A stretch of DNA of 7,497 nucleotides from assembly GCA_017161665.1 (NCBI GenBank), contig JADFCT010000184.1, positions 1 to 7,497 on the forward strand. Direction: 5' to 3'. The position numbers and the translations under genes were made by a program. The notes beneath the pieces are model-generated. The model ran no database searches, was not told the DNA's origin, and was given only the letters and a program-made list of their open reading frames with translations. How positions within the stretch are numbered: position 1 is the first letter of the stretch; the number at the start of each line of letters is the position of its first letter. Origin of the DNA: Candidatus Sumerlaeota bacterium. Its GTDB lineage: Bacteria; Sumerlaeota; Sumerlaeia; JADFCT01. Of the stretch, positions 1 to 6,143 are shown one piece after another.

Positions 1-1
1 C

Positions 2-115
2 ATCCCGGTGGAAACCGGGCAGTTTGGGGCCATGATGGATGTCGAACTGGTCAATTCCGGCCCGGTCACCATTTTTCTGGATACCGATGTACTGAAAAGA
101 GGCCGGAAAGAATAA
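2..115 (+). CDS. dtd: D-aminoacyl-tRNA deacylase (DTD), C-terminal fragment
   Basis: This is the last 37 codons of a gene that begins before the window, ending in TAA. DTD is a cytoplasmic homodimer that hydrolyses the ester bond of D-aminoacyl-tRNAs (and glycyl-tRNA(Ala)), keeping D-amino acids out of translation. The visible residues carry the family's C-terminal signature: a TGQFGAMM segment, then LVNSGPVT, which contains the Gly-cisPro dipeptide that gives the enzyme its chiral selectivity. A short LD-T tail follows, as is usual for the family. The other catalytic motif (SQFTL-like) would lie upstream and cannot be seen. It is the only plus-strand gene here and runs convergently toward the HEAT-repeat gene, with 52 bp between the two stop codons. 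The identification is firm from the motif pair despite the short length. Confidence 0.93.
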   Translation: MPVETGQFGAMMDVELVNSGPVTIFLDTDVLKRGRKE

Positions 116-141
116 CCGGCGGCCCCAATCAAGGCCGCCGG
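116..141. terminator. Inverted repeat, probable bidirectional terminator
   Basis: A perfect 9-bp stem (CCGGCGGCC / GGCCGCCGG, arms 116-124 and 133-141) encloses an 8-nt loop. It starts directly after the dtd stop codon and lies 26 bp beyond the end of the minus-strand HEAT gene. On the plus strand the sequence after the stem (TCAATTCCC) is not a real T-tract. On the minus strand the stem is followed by TTATTCTTTCC, a moderately T-rich run. The position between convergent genes and the perfect, GC-rich stem support a terminator, probably better for the minus-strand operon than for dtd. Confidence 0.7.
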
Positions 142-167
142 TCAATTCCCTTCGGTTGCTGTTCGAT

Positions 168-2654
168 TTACATCCCTCTGTCAAAGGAAACCCCTTCAAG
201 GGGCGTATCGTTCGGCCCCGTCAGGCGACACAGGAAATTCCATTCCCCACCGTTGTCGCCGACTTTGAGCAGCAACCGATTGGCGCCTTTCTCCAGCCAA
301 ACCGTATTCCCGGAAATCGGCTGACCGTTCAACCACCCTTTGATGTGATCGTCCGCCTCCAATCGGATGTGGGCTTCCTGCTTCTGATCGGAAAGCACCG
401 TCGTGGCCAGATACACACAGCAATTGTCGATGGCCCCAAAGGTGTCTTGCAAATCCAGTCGCCCATTGCCTTCAATCCGCGCCTTGAGAGGCCGCCACTT
501 TCCAGAGGTCTCCGTCAGGGATTTTTCCGGGGGAAAGACGGTCTGAAAAACCCGTCCCCCATCCTGGACATCCGGAATCTGCCAGGGGCCAGACGCCTTC
601 CATGAATAGACGTTACCCTTCCATTGCTCCATTTTGTTCAGGATCGAGCGGGCATCCTTGCGCAAGCCATCATTGGGTCCCTCGGCAACGATTTTTTCCA
701 GAAGCGATCGGGCCTTTGCGGCGTCCTGCCAACAATACTTTTCGAGAATTTGAATCACGGCGCGCCAGCCTTCATTCGCATAGTCTTCCTTGGCCGCGTA
801 TTCCAGCGCCATATCCAGCGCCTCCCGGGAGTCGTCGTTCCCCAATCCCCCCAATACAGCGCGAATATCATCGGGCCGTTCGGCCACATTCAGCGCCTGT
901 TGATAAGCCCAAGCCGAATGCTCCATCATGCCGGCCATGCGAATATAACCGCGAAGGGCGAGGACGCGGTGTGTGTTGTTGTCACCCTCCCGGGCCAGGA
1001 ACAGAAGGTAATGGGCGGGTTCCGGATTCGGCCATTGTCCCAGAGACCGAATGGCCGCATCCACCAGCGTCTCATTTTCGGATTCCGTGGCCTGGACGAC
1101 CGCATAATATGCCGACGCCGTCGGGGCCCGGTTGAGCAGATCCAGCATGATTGCCTGCGCTTCGACGGGGGACTTGCCGTAAACTAGCAGAACCGCTTCT
1201 GATTTTGCCCTGGTGTTATTGGATTTGTTGAAAATCATCACCAGCGCCCGACCGATGGAAGGGCGATCGTCGCTCTCCTTTGGAGACACCAGGAGGGCCA
1301 GAAGCGAGTGCGCCTGGTACACGTCACTCATCCATGCAAGAGACTGAATCGCTTCGCGTCGAATGTCTGAGACGGGATCCATTCGGGCCATTTCAATCAA
1401 GGGATCGAAGGCCCCTTCCATGGCTCGCTCTCCCAGGGCTTTGATGATTTCGACACGCTGTTCGACGGGGCCGGACCGAGCCCCATCCAACAAGGCTTTC
1501 GGTATTTCGGGACCGCTGATGCGAATCAATGCGGCGCGAGCAATCGCCGCTTCCGGGCCGCTGGCGGCTCTTTTGGCTAAGGGAGGAATGCCCAGAGGGG
1601 AGCCAACGGCGCCCAGGGCTTCGATAGCCGCCCGACTGACGTTTTCGTGTTCACTATCGAGCATCCGGATAAGGGCGGGAGCCGCTGATGGCGCGCCTGT
1701 CTCGGCCAGGGTGCGTACAATCACCTCGCACGTATCCGATGTGGCCTTCGACGCCAGGGCCATCAGCGCCTGGGGGGCCTCGGCGCCCTTGACCATGGCG
1801 AGCAGGCCGATCGCGTTCCGTCGGAGCGTCACGTTGTCTCCTGTTGCGACCTTCTCCAACAGAGCAACGGCTCCCTCGCCGCGTGTTATCGCCAATCCCC
1901 TCAGGGCGGCATATTGGACATGTTCGGGATAGGCATCGGCATAAAGGCTCTCATAAATGGCCTCGGCCGATTCCTTTTCCCCGCGCTTCACGGCCTCTTC
2001 GGCGCATTGCAACAAGGCGTCATCGATTTCTGCCTGCAAGTCCGCTTCCGCGCCTTCACGCTTTTCACGAAGGGCCTGGACCGAATAGTCGCCGGCGAAA
2101 TGTCCCAAGGCGCGGACAGCCGCAATGACCACCGAGGGGAAACGATCGTCCATAAGCTTACGAATGTGCGGAATGGCCGGGCGATAATTGATATGGACAA
2201 GGGTATTGATGTAACCGGCGCGAATCGGCCCCTGCGGCCCTTTGAGCGCCTGGACCAGCGCCTGTCCCGCTTCCTGTCCACCGATTCGCCCCATCGCATA
2301 TCGCGCCATATGCGATAAAATCGGGCTATCGAGCATGTATACCAATTGAGGGATGCACTTGTTCGTCCCGATCGTAAACAACAGTCGGCACATGAATTTC
2401 CGGGCCTCGTCCGTTTTGGCGTCCACCAGACCTTTGATCACCACAATCTCCGCCCATTCACGAAGATGCGAATCACCGGACACTTCGCCCAGTTGATCTT
2501 CCACCCATTTCAGATCGACGCCCTTGGAATCACCCTGTTCATAATCAGCCAGCGTCTGGATGGCGTCTGACCACTTCTTCGCTTCAATGGCCCACCCCTG
2601 CGGCGCCACGGCCAAGATCACCACCACAATCAACAACCATAGATATCGAATCAT
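168..2654 (-). CDS. Secreted HEAT-repeat protein with C-terminal beta module
   Basis: The 828-residue product is probably exported. Residues 1-22 form a Sec signal peptide (hydrophobic LWLLIVVVILAVA core, likely cleavage after GWA). Residues about 85-460 are HEAT-like helical repeats with recurring A..ALG or R.AAIEALG..G patterns, for example RALGHFAG (181-188), AIEALGAVG (343-351) and EAIQSLAWM (434-442). More degenerate helical repeats follow to about 680. HEAT arrays are protein-binding scaffolds without catalytic activity. The last about 148 residues (681-828) are predicted beta-rich and include D-HIKGWLNGQPI and GANRLLLKVGDNGGEW, a galactose-binding-like module common at the ends of large secreted proteins in Planctomycetota and relatives. 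An AGAGGA Shine-Dalgarno-like run lies upstream of the ATG. The gene follows the oxidoreductase gene by 45 nt and is probably co-transcribed with it. The ligand or partner is not known; a structural or carbohydrate-related envelope role is inference. Confidence 0.88.
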   Translation of the reverse strand: MIRYLWLLIVVVILAVAPQGWAIEAKKWSDAIQTLADYEQGDSKGVDLKWVEDQLGEVSGDSHLREWAEIVVIKGLVDAKTDEARKFMCRLLFTIGTNKCIPQLVYMLDSPILSHMARYAMGRIGGQEAGQALVQALKGPQGPIRAGYINTLVHINYRPAIPHIRKLMDDRFPSVVIAAVRALGHFAGDYSVQALREKREGAEADLQAEIDDALLQCAEEAVKRGEKESAEAIYESLYADAYPEHVQYAALRGLAITRGEGAVALLEKVATGDNVTLRRNAIGLLAMVKGAEAPQALMALASKATSDTCEVIVRTLAETGAPSAAPALIRMLDSEHENVSRAAIEALGAVGSPLGIPPLAKRAASGPEAAIARAALIRISGPEIPKALLDGARSGPVEQRVEIIKALGERAMEGAFDPLIEMARMDPVSDIRREAIQSLAWMSDVYQAHSLLALLVSPKESDDRPSIGRALVMIFNKSNNTRAKSEAVLLVYGKSPVEAQAIMLDLLNRAPTASAYYAVVQATESENETLVDAAIRSLGQWPNPEPAHYLLFLAREGDNNTHRVLALRGYIRMAGMMEHSAWAYQQALNVAERPDDIRAVLGGLGNDDSREALDMALEYAAKEDYANEGWRAVIQILEKYCWQDAAKARSLLEKIVAEGPNDGLRKDARSILNKMEQWKGNVYSWKASGPWQIPDVQDGGRVFQTVFPPEKSLTETSGKWRPLKARIEGNGRLDLQDTFGAIDNCCVYLATTVLSDQKQEAHIRLEADDHIKGWLNGQPISGNTVWLEKGANRLLLKVGDNGGEWNFLCRLTGPNDTPLEGVSFDRGM

Positions 2655-2663
2655 TAGACCAAA

Positions 2664-2669
2664 TCCTCT
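2664..2669 (-). promoter_or_regulatory. Ribosome binding site of the HEAT-repeat gene
   Basis: The minus strand reads AGAGGA followed by 9 nt and the ATG at 2654. This lies in the 45-nt gap after the oxidoreductase stop codon. It supports the chosen ATG, which is directly followed by a good signal peptide. Confidence 0.6.
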
Positions 2670-2699
2670 TTTCGGATCAGCTGAGTGACTTTGAAAGAT

Positions 2700-3917
2700 C
2701 TACAAGCTCCACGGCTCGCGCATGTCGCGATCCAACCAACGATTGGCGATGGGATCATTGCTAATTTCCTCTTTCACGGGATCCCATTTCAATGACCGCT
2801 TCAGCCAGTAGGCTATATTGCCCAAGTGCGCGACCGTGGCCGTCCGATGGGCGACTTCGATATCGCGGAACGGTTTCTCCCGCGTGCGAACGCAATGAAC
2901 AAAATCGCCAAAGATGCCACCCTGCCCCTTGTAGTTCGGGATATACACATTGGGCGGCGCCTCCTTGCGTCCCTTGCGGTCGCCATGTTCGCCGATTTCG
3001 CCCTCGGTTCCCTTAAAAGTCAGAATGCCGCCCCACCCACCACCATGATAGATCCGGACCCCGTTTTCGAAAACGTATGTCAACTGTTTGACATCCTCGC
3101 CATCCGGGTAGAGCACGTCAACCGGACCGGTTTCATGGAGATTACATCCAAACAACGCGCCACCAAAGGTGTGACAGCCCCAGTCCGTCATCCCCCCCCC
3201 ACTATAGTCGCGATAGGGACGAAAACCGCCCTTGATCAGCGTGGGATGAAAAGGACGGTATGGCGCCGGGCCCAACCACATGAGCCAGTCCACATCGGAT
3301 GGCGCCTCAACCGGCGCCAGATTGCAGGGGCCAGACGGCCCCCCCACATTCACCCACGCCTCGCGCACCTCGCCAATGCGTCCCCCATAGATCATTTTAT
3401 GCATCCAATTATAGTCACCCCAAACCCGTTGACTGCCGCCGGAAAAAACTCGCCCATACCGCCGGGCCACTTTGAGCATTTCCTGGCCCTGGCGAATCGT
3501 CAAGGTCTCGGGTTTCTCGCAATAGACATCCTTGCCCCGTTTCATGGCGTCAATGGAGATGACCGCGTGCCAGTGATCAGGTGTGCCGATAAAAACGGCG
3601 TCAATGTCATCCCGGGTCGTGATACTCTGAAAATCCTTAAATACCTCACAATCCTTATTCCCATATTTACGATCCACCATGTCTTTGGCCTGTTGGACGT
3701 GGTCTTTGACCACATCGCACACGGCTCGGACCTGAACCTCCTTGAAGTTCAGAAATCCCCCCAAATCCCCTCGCCCCTGTCCCCCCATGCCGATGAACCC
3801 CATGTTGATGCGCTCATTGGCGCCAAACACAGTGGAACGGACAAACAATGGCGCGCTGATCGCGCCGACTGCGCAACGCCGTAAAAAACGACGACGTGAT
3901 GCATTATGCCGGATCAT
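2700..3917 (-). CDS. Tat-exported Gfo/Idh/MocA family oxidoreductase
   Basis: The 405-residue protein belongs to the NAD(P)-dependent Gfo/Idh/MocA family, which oxidises, reduces or otherwise converts sugars, inositols and their derivatives. Residues 7-27 form a twin-arginine signal (SRRRFLRRC, then a moderately hydrophobic stretch), so it is probably exported folded with its cofactor bound. The Rossmann nucleotide-binding loop is GFIGMGGQGRG (40-50). GTPDHWH (111-117) and CEKPETLT (133-140) follow, with the family's EKP lysine at 135. The C-terminal substrate domain contains GGGMTDWGCHTFG (240-252), where H249 and D245 match the conserved active-site positions. Length and layout fit the Tat-type subfamily that is highly expanded in Planctomycetota, Verrucomicrobiota and Lentisphaerota. 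The ATG is preceded by AGGAGA at a 7-nt+ spacing. It is first in a probable two-gene unit with the HEAT-repeat gene. The substrate cannot be read from sequence. Confidence 0.95.
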   Translation of the reverse strand: MIRHNASRRRFLRRCAVGAISAPLFVRSTVFGANERINMGFIGMGGQGRGDLGGFLNFKEVQVRAVCDVVKDHVQQAKDMVDRKYGNKDCEVFKDFQSITTRDDIDAVFIGTPDHWHAVISIDAMKRGKDVYCEKPETLTIRQGQEMLKVARRYGRVFSGGSQRVWGDYNWMHKMIYGGRIGEVREAWVNVGGPSGPCNLAPVEAPSDVDWLMWLGPAPYRPFHPTLIKGGFRPYRDYSGGGMTDWGCHTFGGALFGCNLHETGPVDVLYPDGEDVKQLTYVFENGVRIYHGGGWGGILTFKGTEGEIGEHGDRKGRKEAPPNVYIPNYKGQGGIFGDFVHCVRTREKPFRDIEVAHRTATVAHLGNIAYWLKRSLKWDPVKEEISNDPIANRWLDRDMREPWSL

Positions 3918-3924
3918 AAGTGTC

Positions 3925-3930
3925 TCTCCT
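3925..3930 (-). promoter_or_regulatory. Ribosome binding site of the oxidoreductase gene
   Basis: The minus strand reads AGGAGA, seven nucleotides before the ATG at 3917. This is a strong Shine-Dalgarno match and fixes the start so that the whole twin-arginine signal is included. Confidence 0.75.
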
Positions 3931-4010
3931 CAGGTCACGCCAGACTGACCGGGAAAGCCCGCCCTCACACGAACGATGGCTTTTCCGCTGAATGGCAATA
4001 TCATTAGAAC

Positions 4011-4039
4011 AGGTTACGCGTCAGAGAATCCCGGGTCAA
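4011..4039 (-). promoter_or_regulatory. Candidate sigma70-type promoter for oxidoreductase/HEAT unit
   Basis: In the 252-bp gap between the HIT and oxidoreductase genes the minus strand has TTGACC (4034-4039), a 17-nt spacer and TAACCT (4011-4016). The -35 box matches consensus at 5 of 6 positions; the -10 box matches at only 3 of 6. Transcription would start near 4004, leaving a leader of roughly 87 nt. The size of the gap supports an independent promoter here, but the exact boxes are tentative. Apart from this and the ribosome binding site, the gap shows only short palindromes (GATCGATC-type near 4106, AAGAATTCTT near 4069) and no convincing terminator for the upstream HIT gene. Confidence 0.3.
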
Positions 4040-4169
4040 TCGTCATTGTTGGTAAGGACCGGGCCAAAGAATTCTTCAAAACAGGTGAGATCAGTGAACG
4101 ATCCCGATCGATCGCGCCACATTGCAGGCATCGACCGGTTTGCGAAATGATCGTTATAAACAGTTCCCC

Positions 4170-4526
4170 TTAACCGGGCGGCCAGGTCATCATGCGGCCG
4201 CCCATGACATGCAGATGCACATGGAAAACGGTCTGGCCGGCCCCGGCGTTACAATTGAACACCGTCCGGTATCCGTTCTCGGCGCACCCCTCCTCGGCGG
4301 CGATGCGGGCGGCCACGGGAATCATGCCACCGATCAGAGAAATATCGGCCTCTGTCACATCATTAAGCGTGGCAATGTGCCGCTTCGGAATTACCAGTAC
4401 GTGCAAAGGGGCCTGAGGATTGATGTCGCGAAAGGCCAGATAGTCATCATCCTCATACACCTTGTCACACGGAATGGAACCAGCGACGATTTTACAAAAC
4501 AGGCAACCCGAATCTTGTGGCGCCAT
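4170..4526 (-). CDS. HINT-type HIT family nucleotide hydrolase
   Basis: The 118-residue protein is a full-length member of the histidine triad superfamily, HINT branch. These homodimeric cytoplasmic enzymes hydrolyse purine nucleoside phosphoramidates and aminoacyl-adenylates. The N-terminus has the CLFCKI segment (C8, C11), which with H50 and H102 would form the zinc site found in many bacterial members. The triad HVHLHV lies at 102-107, with H104 as the nucleotidylated histidine. NCNAGAGQTVFH before it and GGRMMTWPPG after it closely resemble the ending of animal HINT1. There is no signal peptide, so it is cytoplasmic, unlike the proteins encoded on either side. Its ribosome binding site overlaps the stop codon of the preceding gene, so translation is likely coupled. 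Family assignment is very secure; the physiological substrate is unknown, as for most bacterial HINT proteins. Confidence 0.96.
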   Translation of the reverse strand: MAPQDSGCLFCKIVAGSIPCDKVYEDDDYLAFRDINPQAPLHVLVIPKRHIATLNDVTEADISLIGGMIPVAARIAAEEGCAENGYRTVFNCNAGAGQTVFHVHLHVMGGRMMTWPPG

Positions 4527-4530
4527 GTGA

Positions 4531-4537
4531 ACCTCCT
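4531..4537 (-). promoter_or_regulatory. Strong ribosome binding site overlapping upstream stop codon
   Basis: The minus strand reads AGGAGGT four nucleotides before the HIT ATG. The TAG stop of the cohesin-like gene (4536-4538) shares its AG with this Shine-Dalgarno sequence, so ribosomes ending on the first gene sit on the start site of the second. This points to translational coupling and one mRNA for both genes. Confidence 0.85.
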
Positions 4538-6026
4538 ATTTCGCAGAACGTGATTCCAATGGATCACCCTTGGGGACCAACACCTTGCCTTTTCCAGACG
4601 ACGGTTTGGTTTTCTCTTTCGCCGGCCGATCCTGCAAAGACTTGATGGTATAAAAAGCGCCCAGGGGAACATCCAGTTGCTCGATAGCGACGCCGCGCAA
4701 GCGAATCACCCCCTTCGGCATCCCCGCCGCGCCCGCGCCTGAAACCACTAAATGCGTCTTGGCATTCGCGTTCCGGCGCGCCAGCATTCGCGCCTCCCTC
4801 AGAGAGGGCGTGACGATTTGCTCCACATAGGCGTCCTTGGTTGTCAAACGCTCGATCCCACCCCCCGCAAATAACTTCAGAATCGGGGCTTCGGAATAAA
4901 TTTTCGCCATACGCCCTTCCGTCCGAACCTCTTTGATCGGCGGAGGAGGTTGGGGACAATCTTTTCGACGCATGATTTTAAGGGCATCCCGACGTCCGGC
5001 CACGCCGCCAATCTGTACGCCGTCGCGGGTGACCTTGATAAAGCGCAAAGGAACAGGCTTGCCGTTCCGCGAGTACTTAATCTGATAATACTTAAGAGGA
5101 TCGTCCGCCGCTGCTGTTGTATAATAAGGCTTAGGTCTCTGTTCCGGCGACTGGACAATCACAACCGGAGCGGACGCAGACGTGTCCGCATCAGAAGCCC
5201 CCTCCCCCATCCCCTGCGCCACAGCGCCGGATGTGCTCCGATCGATGGAAGATGACGCGCCGGAACTCAAAACGGCGCCGGACGTGACGGCTTCCGGCGC
5301 CCCTGCGGCTGCGCCTCCTTGAGCAGAATCAACACCGATCGGCCCAGTCGCGCCACCGGCGCCCGTCCCCGGGCCCGATCCAAGAATAGGCCGAAGCCCC
5401 CCGGGAAGAGGCGCCCCGATAGTCGCCTGTCCCTCCGATCCGCTGTCGTTCGAAGCAGCGCCGGTGGCCCCCTCCGAATTGACCACGCCTGACGAACCCG
5501 ATCCACCGGGCGATGAAACCACAGGATCCTCCCCAATCACGGAGACCTTGCCGGGCTGGTAAAAAGTCGCCAGCGTATTGGCCTGAATATCACTGGCCGA
5601 TGGTTTGACCGGCACAGGTGAAAACAGGATCATCGACTCCACAGATCGCCCTTCCGGCTGCGCTTCCAGAATCAGGACCAGCACTTCATGGATCCCTGCG
5701 GGAAAAGCCTCTTCGGGACTCATGCCCAACAACACCCCCAGTCGCCCCGCCGCGCCTTCCCGATCATTGACAAAAGAAATAATTCCTTCGGGCAGACTTG
5801 GCGACAATTCAAAAGCCACGAAATTGAAAACGCCCGGATCGAATTGCAGGCTAAAGGCGATGGCGTTTTCATTCCCCTCGGATTCAAAAAAAATGGGGAG
5901 CATCACTTGCTCACCCCGTTCAACTTCGGCGTTGGAAACACGAAGAGACCGGGCCGGAAGAGAACCGGCCGCAAGGACGAATAAAAAGCCCCAGATCAGG
6001 GCGCACAGACAACGATAGGCATTCAT
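4536..6026 (-). CDS. Secreted cohesin-like protein, Gly/Ser/Ala linker, novel C-terminus
   Basis: The 496-residue product starts at the ATG at 6026, because this places a hydrophobic signal peptide at the very N-terminus (CLCALIWGFLFVLAAGS, cleavage near LPA or ARS at 25-27). An in-frame extension to a GTG at 6095 would bury it. A weak GGGAA lies 6 nt upstream. Residues about 28-165 resemble a cohesin fold: an opening strand with V-RGEQVMLPI, the ENAIAFSLQFDPGVFNF segment typical of these domains, a G-LGVLL strand, and a closing ANTLATFYQPGKVSV. Cohesins bind dockerins in cellulosomes, but free-standing versions occur in many non-cellulosomal bacteria. Residues about 166-287 are low-complexity Gly/Ser/Ala linker. 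Residues about 288-496 form a basic C-terminal region I do not recognise, with a CPQPPPP run at 357-363 and a Lys-rich end. It sits 9 nt before the HIT gene and 117 nt after the adaptor gene. The function is unknown; envelope assembly or surface binding is a guess. Confidence 0.82.
   Translation of the reverse strand: MNAYRCLCALIWGFLFVLAAGSLPARSLRVSNAEVERGEQVMLPIFFESEGNENAIAFSLQFDPGVFNFVAFELSPSLPEGIISFVNDREGAAGRLGVLLGMSPEEAFPAGIHEVLVLILEAQPEGRSVESMILFSPVPVKPSASDIQANTLATFYQPGKVSVIGEDPVVSSPGGSGSSGVVNSEGATGAASNDSGSEGQATIGAPLPGGLRPILGSGPGTGAGGATGPIGVDSAQGGAAAGAPEAVTSGAVLSSGASSSIDRSTSGAVAQGMGEGASDADTSASAPVVIVQSPEQRPKPYYTTAAADDPLKYYQIKYSRNGKPVPLRFIKVTRDGVQIGGVAGRRDALKIMRRKDCPQPPPPIKEVRTEGRMAKIYSEAPILKLFAGGGIERLTTKDAYVEQIVTPSLREARMLARRNANAKTHLVVSGAGAAGMPKGVIRLRGVAIEQLDVPLGAFYTIKSLQDRPAKEKTKPSSGKGKVLVPKGDPLESRSAK
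5166..5531 (-). repeat. Low-complexity Gly/Ser/Ala-rich linker-coding segment
   Basis: This part of the cohesin-like gene codes for about 122 residues made mostly of Gly, Ser, Ala, Thr, Pro and Val (for example SSPGGSGSSG and GTGAGGATGPIG). There is no exact tandem unit, so it is a compositionally biased spacer rather than a true repeat. It separates the N-terminal cohesin-like domain from the C-terminal domain and probably acts as a flexible extracytoplasmic linker. Confidence 0.75.
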
Positions 6027-6143
6027 TGCTTTTTCCCAGTAAGGTATGAATTTGAAATCCCTTGCTAACGGAAGGCCCCCCGGCCAAGTCAACACAATTC
6101 ACAGATCCCAGCGATCGCCCAATTGCCCAACCGGCGCATTGAA

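Noticed and set aside
1363..1932. Plus-strand open frame rich in Ala, Arg and Ser, opposite the HEAT gene
   Set aside because: The composition mirrors the complementary strand of helical Ala-rich repeats; there is no ribosome binding site or recognisable domain.
2826..3884. Long plus-strand open frame (352 codons) opposite the oxidoreductase gene
   Set aside because: It is antisense to a gene with clear Gfo/Idh/MocA motifs. Its translation resembles no family and is typical of a shadow frame in GC-rich coding DNA.
3976..4173. Possible small plus-strand gene of 65 codons in the 252-bp gap
   Set aside because: There is no clear ribosome binding site, no recognisable motif, and it overlaps the candidate promoter and the end of the HIT gene.
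5166..5531. Tandem repeat or CRISPR-like array in the Gly/Ser/Ala segment
   Set aside because: There is no exact repeated unit or regular spacing; the bias is in amino-acid composition within an open coding frame.
6063..6092. Possible promoter (TTGACT on the minus strand) before the cohesin-like gene
   Set aside because: The -35 box is good but no acceptable -10 box lies 16-19 nt downstream, so it is not listed as a feature. The same 117-bp gap holds a short GGCC-CCCC-GGCC hairpin and a GCGATCGC palindrome, neither followed by a T-tract.
6027..6095. Upstream extension of the cohesin-like protein to a GTG start
   Set aside because: It would put 23 mostly polar residues before an otherwise standard signal peptide, and the ATG at 6026 gives a normal N-terminus.
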